NCBI GenBank assembly: GCA_020433835.1
Contig: JAGRBY010000482.1
Span: 1 to 5,718, forward strand
From: Anaerolineae bacterium
GTDB lineage: Bacteria; Chloroflexota; Anaerolineae; 4572-78; J111
Direction: 5' to 3'
DNA length: 5,718 nt
Each line of letters starts with the position of its first letter. The stretch's first letter is position 1. Below the pieces are notes generated by a model, which saw nothing but the letters and a program-made list of their open reading frames with translations, was not told where the DNA came from and made no database searches. The translations under genes were made by a program, and so were the position numbers. Positions 1 to 5,715 of this stretch are shown here, one piece after another.

Positions 1-1643
1 GGAAACACACGGGCCTGACCGACTCGCTCCAAGACATACTGCGCCCCACCGGAGAGCTGCTGCCAGCGCGTGGCATCCTTGATCGGATTGATGACGGTTC
101 CCCCGGCCACGATCAAATCGAAGGTGACGGCCGCCAGGATCAAACCGGCAAAGAGCGTTGGGGACAGGAGCCGCCGGGCATAGAGGGTAAACAATCCGGC
201 GGCGATGATGATGTTCGTCGTGAGTAACACCACCGGCACAGTCAGTTGGGGCAGCCACCCCACCAATAGTCGATCTTCGTAAATGGGGTTAAATGTGTAG
301 CCGAGGTCAAAAAATACGCGGAGTAGTTTTCGATTGAGGTTACTCCAAGACGCAGCCCATTGCAAGAGAACCGCCTGCCCCAGCCAAGCCAACCCCAACC
401 CCACGATCAGTAGACTGCCGATGGCCAACACGATCATCAGGGTTGTCTTCGAGACGCCCTGCTTCAGTAGTACATCCAGGCCAACGCCGGCCAAAATAGC
501 CAAGGCCAGATTGACCCCCAACACCCAGCGGGACGGAATGCGAAACAGATCAAAGCCGGGCAAATATTGGATAATGGTGGCGTAGAACGGGGTGTAGCGC
601 CCCATCGCCAGCAAGACTGCGCTCAGTAAGAGTAGCATAAAAAATAGGACGGGGGACTGCCGGCGCCGAGGCCAACTGAAGAGCACCAACAGCAGCGGAA
701 TAAAACCCACGTAAATAAAATCCTCTTGAAACGGATCGCCCCCTTTAAAACCGACCACGTTGTTGCCAAACGCGCTGGGCAGCAGCAGGTTAAGCCACAG
801 CGCCGGCGGCAATGAATTTTCGATCAGCAGTTCAAACCCTCGACTGGCTAAACGGACGGTGAATTGAAGCATCTCGATGGTGGGGATCAATTGGGGCGCA
901 GCCAAGAGTAAACCGCTGACCACAATGGTTATCATCAACAGGCCGGTGATGAGCGCATAATTCACCTTGTACCGGTGTGGCCCCAAGAAAAAGTCGCCTA
1001 CAATTTTGTAAACCCCGTAGCCGGACATCATCACCAGACTGTAAAAGGTGATTTGGGGTTGGGCTGTAGAAATTTGGAGGGCTATGGGAATTCCGGCCAG
1101 CATGGCGACCAGCCAACTGCGGCGCTTAAGCGTTTCAATGGCCCCCCAAAGCACCAGCGGCAGCCAGATGGCGCCGGTCATAATGTTGACATTTACATTT
1201 TGGGCCATCAAAAAGCCGCCGAAACCAAAGGATAAACCGGCCAACGTCGCCCCCCAGCGACTCAGGCTCAGTGAGCGGGCCAGGATAAAGGCAAAGCAAG
1301 CCGCCAGAGTGTAGTGCATGAAGAGAAAGAGCGATAACTCTAATGAGGGGCTCAAGGAACTTAAAAAGATCGCCCGCAGCGGATACAGCACCCCAATTTG
1401 CGTTTCGGCCAGCATCGGTTTGCCCGCCTGCCGAAAAGGGTCCCACAGCGGCACTCGTCCGGCTAGCCATTCGTCGGCGACAAAGATATGGCCGGGATAG
1501 TGAATCCAGGTGATATCAGTCCAGTAGAGGGTTTTTCCGGCAAAAATTAGTTCAGGGAAGGCCAAAAAGGGAACGATAAGGAACAGGGCAAAAATGAGTA
1601 GGGTTGGAATGAGAAATTTGTTTTTCGCAGCGATGTTATTCAC
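1..1643 (-). CDS. YfhO-family polytopic membrane protein (putative GT-C glycosyltransferase), C-terminus cut by window edge
   Basis: An uninterrupted minus-strand frame of 547 codons runs from GTG at 1643 to the window edge; it has no stop, so the C-terminus is missing. YfhO-type proteins are usually some 700-900 residues. The protein starts with a short polar stretch and a hydrophobic segment (about residues 10-29). A periplasmic-type loop follows with YWTD (Asp near 43) and RVPLWDPF...GKPMLAE (about 63-80), resembling the conserved first loop of YfhO/GT-C proteins. Many hydrophobic helices follow, and FRIPSRW (about 364-371) is a typical YfhO motif. Family members are thought to transfer sugars from lipid-linked donors outside the membrane, as in B. 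subtilis YfhO and lipoteichoic acid glycosylation; the substrate here is unknown. An in-frame TAA at 1674-1676 and no other ATG/GTG/TTG make GTG 1643 the first usable start, although no clear ribosome binding site precedes it. Base composition is visibly more GC-rich than the genes to the right. The family call is firm; the enzymatic role is inferred. Confidence 0.88.
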   Translation of the reverse strand, partial: MNNIAAKNKFLIPTLLIFALFLIVPFLAFPELIFAGKTLYWTDITWIHYPGHIFVADEWLAGRVPLWDPFRQAGKPMLAETQIGVLYPLRAIFLSSLSPSLELSLFLFMHYTLAACFAFILARSLSLSRWGATLAGLSFGFGGFLMAQNVNVNIMTGAIWLPLVLWGAIETLKRRSWLVAMLAGIPIALQISTAQPQITFYSLVMMSGYGVYKIVGDFFLGPHRYKVNYALITGLLMITIVVSGLLLAAPQLIPTIEMLQFTVRLASRGFELLIENSLPPALWLNLLLPSAFGNNVVGFKGGDPFQEDFIYVGFIPLLLVLFSWPRRRQSPVLFFMLLLLSAVLLAMGRYTPFYATIIQYLPGFDLFRIPSRWVLGVNLALAILAGVGLDVLLKQGVSKTTLMIVLAIGSLLIVGLGLAWLGQAVLLQWAASWSNLNRKLLRVFFDLGYTFNPIYEDRLLVGWLPQLTVPVVLLTTNIIIAAGLFTLYARRLLSPTLFAGLILAAVTFDLIVAGGTVINPIKDATRWQQLSGGAQYVLERVGQARVF

Positions 1644-1976
1644 GTCAATTTGATAGGAAACATCATGAGTAGGTTAGTGAGTTGACCCATTATCTTCTAA
1701 TTCGTTAAGGGATGTCCTCGTCGACGCAATTTTTCCAACAACCAACAACCAAAAACAAGGAGGTAGCAATGGATTGAGGCAGAAGTTATCGTGGCGAGGT
1801 CGAAGCAAAGCGGTGACGTCAAGTATACCATAGCTTGACGTGCCGTAAAAGGTTTGAGAGGAAACTTTAAAAGGGAAGTAGGACGTGGTCAACTGTTAAC
1901 GCCAATGGTGCTAGAGTAAGGTTTATACTGGTGTCCTGGGGCCTGTCGGGTCGCTTATGTTTGTATACTTTACAAC
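1644..1976. other. Gene-free stretch between the yfhO-like gene and the 22-bp repeat array
   Basis: No coding frame here has a plausible start, ribosome binding site and protein-like composition. The short frames that exist cross the promoter-like elements at 1816-1892 and resemble no family I recognise. Besides those elements there is a small GTT-rich run on the minus strand around 1735-1755 (repeated GTTGTTGG) and a nine-codon mini-frame at 1666-1640 that overlaps the GTG start of the downstream gene. Confidence 0.6.
1816..1892 (-). promoter_or_regulatory. Candidate promoter region with 8-bp inverted repeat upstream of the yfhO-like gene
   Basis: Reading the minus strand, two sigma70-like candidates are visible. 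One is TTGACC (1892-1887), 17 nt, then TAAAGT (1869-1864). The other is TTTACG (1849-1844), 16 nt, then TATACT (1827-1822) preceded by TGG as an extended -10. The second -10 sits inside an inverted repeat ACGTCAAG / CTTGACGT (1816-1823 and 1834-1841, 10-nt spacer), the geometry of a dimeric regulator operator. The resulting leader to GTG 1643 would be about 170-220 nt. All of this is by eye; neither the promoter nor the operator is proven. Confidence 0.3.
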
Positions 1977-2064
1977 CTCATAGAGATCTATACCGACTCT
2001 CATAGTGATCTGCACCGATTCTCATAGTGATCTAGCGCGAACCTCATAGTGATCTGCGGCGACT
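1977..2064. repeat. Four 22-bp direct repeats, each containing GATC
   Basis: Four contiguous 22-bp units start at 1977, 1999, 2021 and 2043 with exact 22-bp spacing. Each begins CTCATAGTGATCT (unit 1 has CTCATAGAGATCT) and has CGA at unit positions 18-20; positions 14-17 vary. GATC recurs at 1985, 2007, 2029 and 2051, always on the same helical face at about two turns per unit. Such arrays are known as transposase-binding repeats at ends of some insertion sequences (IS21 type), as replication iterons, and as multi-site operators. No transposase or Rep gene is visible here, so the role is open. It is not a CRISPR array, because the units abut and there are no unique spacers. Confidence 0.8.
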
Positions 2065-2078
2065 CACTATGAGGTTCG
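2038..2078. repeat. 15-bp perfect inverted repeat formed by the last repeat unit and an inverted copy
   Basis: CGAACCTCATAGTGA (2038-2052) and TCACTATGAGGTTCG (2064-2078) are perfect reverse complements separated by 11 nt. The right arm is thus an inverted copy of the 22-bp repeat core. A degenerate further inverted unit may follow around 2081-2098 (minus strand TTCATTGAGGTGCAGCCGA). Inward-facing repeats on both sides resemble the two ends of an insertion element whose body has been lost, or the dyad in an iteron or operator cluster. Confidence 0.7.
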
Positions 2079-2244
2079 GCTGCACCTCAATGAAGCTCAA
2101 TATTACTCCCCCTATGATCCGGCGGGGTTGCCGCCGATACCGCCGGCCATCAAGGGGAACTTACGCCGCTGTCGCCAGCCAAACCCGCAAGCGTTATAAA
2201 GCGTCGTCCCGTAGTCGCAGCGAATGGGCGGTGAAAAGTCTTCT
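2079..2244. other. Unassigned stretch between inverted repeat and terminator
   Basis: GC-rich DNA with short open frames on both strands. The frame opening with ATG at 2069 starts inside the inverted repeat and runs through the terminator to 2296, with an arginine-rich, low-quality composition. Another plus-strand frame ends at a TAA near 2200. None resembles a family I recognise. The stretch may be a remnant of a mobile element or of a displaced gene. Confidence 0.4.
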
Positions 2245-2278
2245 AAAAAGCAGAGCCGATTGTGGCTCTGCTTTTTTT
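2245..2278. terminator. Strong intrinsic terminator, potentially bidirectional
   Basis: The stem GCAGAGCC (2250-2257) pairs with GGCTCTGC (2264-2271) around a 6-nt loop. On the plus strand it is followed by seven T (2272-2278). Five A (2245-2249) precede it, which give a U tract in the opposite direction and extend the stem by A-T pairs. It lies about 40 bp past the outer attC-like site, so it could end minus-strand transcription leaving the cassette array. No complete plus-strand gene is visible that it would otherwise serve. Confidence 0.85.
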
Positions 2279-2313
2279 ATGCCATCAGTATTATGACTAA
2301 CCCATCGCACTCC

Positions 2314-2438
2314 GCCCAACGCCTCCGCCTAAGCCGACCCCATGCAGACTTGGCCTAAGGGCAACCCCAAAGTGGCAAAACCAACTTCAATAAAAAGCGC
2401 CGTGTCTGGGTTCGGCTTTAGGCGGGTTGTTAGCGGGC
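2314..2438 (-). other. attC-like integron recombination site (3' end of the NHL-gene cassette)
   Basis: On the minus strand the site opens with GCCCGCTAAC (2438-2429, R''-like) and ends with GTTGGGC (2320-2314), which fits the attC core GTTRRRY. Inside, CCGCCTAAAGCCGA near the left arm pairs with TCGGCTTAGGCGG near the right arm and leaves one unpaired A. This is the imperfect, extrahelical-base design of attC L''/L' boxes. From core to core it is about 122 bp, within the usual attC range. The predicted strand exchange point is between 2320 and 2319. The interior shares ACCAACTTC and CAATAAAA-x-GCGCCG with the second site, as expected for one family of sites in a chromosomal integron. No covariance-model search was run. 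Confidence 0.7.
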
Positions 2439-2466
2439 TATTCCGTTTCCAAGCCTTTTTATCATC

Positions 2467-3672
2467 TTAATTCATCTTATTTTTTACAATTATTGGTAGA
2501 TACAACTCTTCCCATACTCCCAATCCTTCAATCCGACGTATCCGGTGATTATCCTGATCCGCAATATAGAGATTTCCCCAGCTATCAAGAGTGATGGCAG
2601 TTGGTAAACTCAATTGTGCTTCTATGGCTACCTCCCCATCACCCCCGTATCCTGCTACGCCTGTACCCGCTACCGTTGTAATTACTCCTGTGGCTACCAT
2701 TACCTTCCGTATCCGCTGATTTCCATTATCGGCAATATATAAATTCCCTAACTTATCCACCGCGACCCCGGTGGGAAAGTTCAGTCTGGCCTCAGTAGCT
2801 GCTCCCCCGTCTCCCGAATAGCCTCCATTACCTGGTCCTGATAAGCCACTGCCTGCTACCGTTGTGATTACTCCAGTGGCATCAAGCACCTGCCGGATCC
2901 GATGATTGTACGAATCGGCAATATATAAATTACCCGCTTTATCGACTGTTACATTACTCGGGTAGTTTAAGGCTGCTTCGGTTGCCAGTCCCCCATCACC
3001 AGAAAAGTCACCATTGGCATGGCCAGTCGGGCCACTTCCCGCCACGGTAGTAATGACACCTGTAGCCATAACTACTTTTCGAATACGATTGTTATTGGCG
3101 TCAGCAATGTAGAGATCCCCCTGCCCATCAGTTGCTATCCCAGTTGGTCCTTGCAGCTGGGCATTGATAGCCAACCCATTATCCCCTGCAAAGGCTTCGC
3201 TACCGTCTCCAGCCACGGTAGTGATAACTTGCGTACCAGTTGTGACCTGTCGTACTCGATTATTAAGTGTATCAGCAATGTAGAGATTACCGGAGAGATC
3301 GACAACGATACTACTGGGAAGGTTCAATTGGGCCTCAGTCGCCACTCCGTTATCTCCCCCAAATCCCCCATTCCCAGGGCCAGTTAGACCACTCCCCACT
3401 ACCGTTGAGATGATGCCTGTCGCTGTTATCACTTGTCGGATACGATTATTGAACCGGTCGGCAATATAAAGATTTCCGGCTCCATCCAGAGCTACGCCCG
3501 TTGGGGTATCCAACTTAGCCTCCTTCGCCAAGCCATTATCACCTAAAAAACCGGCTGTGCCATTACCGACGATGGTATCAATGATGGGTACGGCGGCCAT
3601 TACCTGCCATGTGATCGATCCAGCCGCAATTACCAGTAATGAGTAACCTATAATCTGGATATACTTTTTCAT
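2467..3672 (-). CDS. Secreted six-repeat NHL beta-propeller protein
   Basis: A 401-residue protein. Residues 1-27 form a signal peptide (MKK, a hydrophobic core around 7-20, then a VMAA-type cleavage region). Six NHL-type repeats follow at about 30-86, 87-148, 149-205, 206-267, 268-329 and 330-383. Each carries ITTVAG-x-G, GDGG/GDNG, a LxxPT/S segment, GNLYIAD and N-x-RIR-x-V, the NHL signature; six such units suit a six-bladed propeller. NHL propellers usually bind ligands or partners and some have lyase activity; no catalytic residues can be assigned here. The C-terminus (384-401) ends with ELYLPIIVKNKMN, a tail resembling that of the neighbouring secreted protein. ATG at 3672 is preferred because it opens the signal peptide; a TTG nine bases upstream would add MRR but lies inside the ribosome binding site. 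The gene lies between two attC-like sites in the same orientation as its neighbour. Stop codon is TAA. Confidence 0.92.
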   Translation of the reverse strand: MKKYIQIIGYSLLVIAAGSITWQVMAAVPIIDTIVGNGTAGFLGDNGLAKEAKLDTPTGVALDGAGNLYIADRFNNRIRQVITATGIISTVVGSGLTGPGNGGFGGDNGVATEAQLNLPSSIVVDLSGNLYIADTLNNRVRQVTTGTQVITTVAGDGSEAFAGDNGLAINAQLQGPTGIATDGQGDLYIADANNNRIRKVVMATGVITTVAGSGPTGHANGDFSGDGGLATEAALNYPSNVTVDKAGNLYIADSYNHRIRQVLDATGVITTVAGSGLSGPGNGGYSGDGGAATEARLNFPTGVAVDKLGNLYIADNGNQRIRKVMVATGVITTVAGTGVAGYGGDGEVAIEAQLSLPTAITLDSWGNLYIADQDNHRIRRIEGLGVWEELYLPIIVKNKMN

Positions 3673-3678
3673 TCTCCT
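3673..3678 (-). promoter_or_regulatory. Ribosome binding site of the NHL gene, unusually close to the ATG
   Basis: GAGGAG reads on the minus strand only one base before ATG 3672, much closer than the usual 5-9 nt. The in-frame TTG at 3681 overlaps this motif and has no Shine-Dalgarno of its own, so the ATG remains the better choice. Translation may be weak or may rely partly on the AT-rich leader TAATTTTT just upstream. Confidence 0.5.
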
Positions 3679-3727
3679 CAAAAATTATCCCGGATGTAAG
3701 GGTTCTGGTAGTAATGCTTCGAGTACT

Positions 3728-3918
3728 GCCCGCTAACGCTCGGCTTCACTTGCGCCCCGAAGAACGACCGCCAAAAATCAAGCCACTACCGGAAACACCC
3801 GCTCGATTTTACACCAACTTCGTCAGCGAGTTTAACCCCACCGAATAACCAACTTCACAGAAAACACCCGCTCAATAAAACGCGCCGATTGGGCGTCAAG
3901 TACAAGCCGTTGTTAGGC
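3728..3918 (-). other. attC-like integron recombination site (between the two proposed cassettes), unusually long
   Basis: On the minus strand it begins with GCCTAAC (3918-3912, fitting RYYYAAC) and ends with GTTAGCG (3737-3731), continuing as GTTAGCGGGC. The arms pair as CGGCTTGTACTTGACGCC against GGCGCAAGTGAAGCCG with small bulges, as in attC L''/L' regions. GTTAGCG departs from GTTRRRY in its last two bases. From core to core the site is 188 bp, at the long end for attC. It contains duplicated interior sequence: AAACACCCGCTC at 3793 and 3862, and ACCAACTTC at 3813 and 3848. The 10-bp outer sequence matches the R'' arm of the neighbouring site, which supports a shared cassette. Confidence 0.65.
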
Positions 3919-4033
3919 CGTTGTCCTAGCCTCCACTAACCAACACAGTACTTACCTACTGATAAGGTAATCATTCAGAGAAAATGGCTCATTATCCAGG
4001 TCGCTTCGTCCGATATTAGGCGTGAGTTAATCA
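3919..4033. other. Spacer between stop codon of the delta-60 gene and the attC-like site
   Basis: A 115-bp AT-richer stretch with no gene. It contains one weak hairpin (TTACCT / AGGTAA, 3952-3957 with 3965-3970) without a T run, so it is not a convincing terminator. Transcription from the upstream gene could therefore continue through the attC-like site into the NHL gene. Confidence 0.4.
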
Positions 4034-5701
4034 TTATTTGAAAATAGTTGGCAACCACACTTGCTCCGATATCTCGATCACAACGGTGGCGGTTACACTG
4101 GCCGTAGTCGTCAGAGCCTGCGCAGAGGTCAGCCATGCAGCGTTGGTCAGGAGAGTACCGCTTGTAACTGTGCTAGCGGTGACGGTTACAGTGCGGGTCA
4201 TGGTCTGGTTAGGAGCGAGGCTGGCGATGCTCCAGCTAACAACACCGCTCTGGTGGAGGCCATCGTTGCTAGCAGAGGCAAAAATGGTGTTGTTATCCAG
4301 AGCATCAATCAGGGTCAGGCCTGTGGCGGTAGTGGTGCCACTATTGCTGAGGGTCAGCGTGTAGCTAATCGCCTGACCAAGAGCGGGGGACGGGTCACCA
4401 ATGCTTTTGGTCAGGTTAAGGATTGGATCACCAAGATAGCGGGCGACAAAGAAGTAAGCTTGATTGTTGCCATCAGCAAATCCAGCCACAATAATTTTGC
4501 CATCTGGTTGAATGACCATAGACCTGGGGTCATCTCTAGTATCGCTGAGAGATGTTGTCACAATCCCCGTACCCTGGAACGTGGTATCCAAACTCCCATC
4601 AGGATTGTATCGCAATAAAGCAATATCTCCAATCAGATCACCAATAGGAGGAGCGTTAAACTCGCCACTAATGCCAGCAACAACCATCTTTCCATTAGAT
4701 TGGATAGCGACGGAAGAAGCACTACTCTCATCACCTTGAACTGAGGTGGTGACAATTCCTGTTTGATTGAAGCTTGTATCTAAACTCCCATCAGGGTTAT
4801 AACGAGCCAAAGCAAAATCATCGTCACTTCCGCCCGCGACTATAATTTTGCCATTAGGTTGATACATAACCGAGCTAGCACTAGAACGTGAACCAATGGT
4901 TGTCGTCACAATACCCGTTCCATTAAACTCAGCGTCCAAACTCCCATCATCATTGTATCGAACCACGGCCAAAGCACTGTCACCACCACCAGCAGCAATA
5001 ATTTTGCCATTAGGCTGAAGTGTAACCGAAGAAGCAAAGGAATGAGTACCAATGGTTGTCGTGACAATACCGGTGTTATTGAATTCATTGTCCAAACTAC
5101 CATCGGATTTATAGCGAATAATAGTTATATTTTCTCTCGACCCTAAACCATCATCAAACTCACTTTCACCCGCTAAGATTATCTTGCCATCAGTTTGAGT
5201 GGCTATCGACCAACCAATTTCAGAATTTGCATCTTTTGTAGAGGTTGTGACAATGCCAGTAGTATTAAAGTTGGTATCTAAAATCCCATCACTATGATAA
5301 CGAACCAGAGCAAAATCTCCAGTGCTTGTGCCTCCGACAAGGATTCTGCCATCAGGTTGAACAGCTATCGCAAAGCCAAAACCATAATAGTCGTTTTCGT
5401 TTATAGAGGTGGTCACAACACCTGTATTATTGAAAGTTGTATCTAAACTGCCATTGGTATCATATCGAATCACAGCAAACCCATCTCCTCCGTTATTTGT
5501 ACCCGCGACCAATATCTTACCATCAGGTTGAAGCGCAACGGCAAACCCACCGTCGCTGCCATTACTTATTGACGTGGTCACGACCCCTGTCCCACCAAAA
5601 GTGAGATCAAGGTCGCCAGGGCCATCAGCGTGGGTCAGGGTTGTCCAGATGAGGGTCAAAATCAGAGCTAGGGTTAAGGCCAAGCTGAGTTTTTGGATCA
5701 T
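4034..5701 (-). CDS. Secreted delta-60 repeat beta-propeller protein with DUF11-like C-terminal domain
   Basis: A 555-residue protein beginning with a clear signal peptide (MIQK, hydrophobic core about 5-20, likely cleavage after THA at 25). Residues about 26-427 contain seven delta-60 type repeats. Each has the pattern G-T-G-[IV]-V-T-T-[ST], then QPDGKI-[IL]-VAG, then FA-x-x-RY-x-x-DGSLD-x-x-F; seven units suit a seven-bladed propeller. Residues about 428-542 form a DUF11/B_ant_repeat-like Ig-fold domain (LTKS-x-GDPSPALGQ, YTLTLSNSG, ATGLTLIDAL, VSWSIASLAP), common in bacterial surface proteins. The extreme C-terminus EQVWLPTIFK resembles the tail of the NHL protein next door. It ends with tandem stops TAA TGA. 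The start ATG follows a GGAG at a suitable distance. It is the gene of the next proposed cassette, its attC-like site lying 115 bp downstream. Its ligand and role are unknown; a surface or extracellular scaffold is inferred. Confidence 0.93.
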   Translation of the reverse strand: MIQKLSLALTLALILTLIWTTLTHADGPGDLDLTFGGTGVVTTSISNGSDGGFAVALQPDGKILVAGTNNGGDGFAVIRYDTNGSLDTTFNNTGVVTTSINENDYYGFGFAIAVQPDGRILVGGTSTGDFALVRYHSDGILDTNFNTTGIVTTSTKDANSEIGWSIATQTDGKIILAGESEFDDGLGSRENITIIRYKSDGSLDNEFNNTGIVTTTIGTHSFASSVTLQPNGKIIAAGGGDSALAVVRYNDDGSLDAEFNGTGIVTTTIGSRSSASSVMYQPNGKIIVAGGSDDDFALARYNPDGSLDTSFNQTGIVTTSVQGDESSASSVAIQSNGKMVVAGISGEFNAPPIGDLIGDIALLRYNPDGSLDTTFQGTGIVTTSLSDTRDDPRSMVIQPDGKIIVAGFADGNNQAYFFVARYLGDPILNLTKSIGDPSPALGQAISYTLTLSNSGTTTATGLTLIDALDNNTIFASASNDGLHQSGVVSWSIASLAPNQTMTRTVTVTASTVTSGTLLTNAAWLTSAQALTTTASVTATVVIEISEQVWLPTIFK

Positions 5702-5711
5702 TGGCGGTTTT

Positions 5712-5715
5712 CTCC
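5712..5715 (-). promoter_or_regulatory. Ribosome binding site of the delta-60 protein gene
   Basis: GGAG on the minus strand lies 10 nt before ATG 5701, supporting that start. Only 17 bases upstream of the gene are in the window, so neither a promoter nor the 5' cassette boundary can be seen. Confidence 0.5.

Larger units (their letters stand above)
2320..3736 (-). mobile_element. Proposed integron gene cassette carrying the NHL-repeat gene
   Basis: The proposed cassette is 1417 bp, bounded by the predicted G/TT exchange points of the two attC-like sites. It begins (minus strand) TTAGCGGGC at 3736 and ends at the G at 2320. Its R''-like arm GCCCGCTAAC (2438-2429) is the perfect 10-bp reverse complement of GTTAGCGGGC at its own 5' junction (3737-3728). 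That match is expected if both came from a single attC in a circular cassette. It holds one gene, with about 63 nt before the start codon and about 28 nt between stop and attC. The array has no integrase in view. Confidence 0.62.

Noticed and set aside
832..1500. Several frames on both strands of 60-111 codons within the yfhO-like gene
   Set aside because: They are antisense or out-of-frame readings of a continuous 547-codon frame with clear membrane-protein character.
1735..1755. AAC/GTT-rich microrepeat
   Set aside because: Too short and simple to assign meaning.
1674..1892. 72-codon minus-strand frame upstream of the yfhO-like gene
   Set aside because: No recognisable domain, no ribosome binding site, and it covers the promoter-like region; probably a chance frame.
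1977..2064. Possible CRISPR array
   Set aside because: The 22-bp units abut with no unique spacers and the whole unit is partly conserved; it is a tandem repeat.
2069..2296. 75-codon plus-strand frame starting in the inverted repeat
   Set aside because: It starts inside a repeat, lacks a ribosome binding site, is arginine-rich and runs straight through a strong terminator hairpin.
2429..3737. NHL gene as a simple transposon with 10-bp terminal inverted repeats
   Set aside because: No transposase or target duplication is visible, and the inverted repeats are the ends of larger imperfect palindromes that fit attC better.
3952..3970. Hairpin TTACCT/AGGTAA as a terminator after the delta-60 gene
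   Set aside because: The stem is short and AT-rich and no T run follows on either strand.
4038..5103. Plus-strand frames up to 185 codons and a 65-codon minus-strand frame over the delta-60 gene
   Set aside because: These are shadows of the repeat-rich coding sequence; the true frame shows seven regular repeats and a signal peptide.
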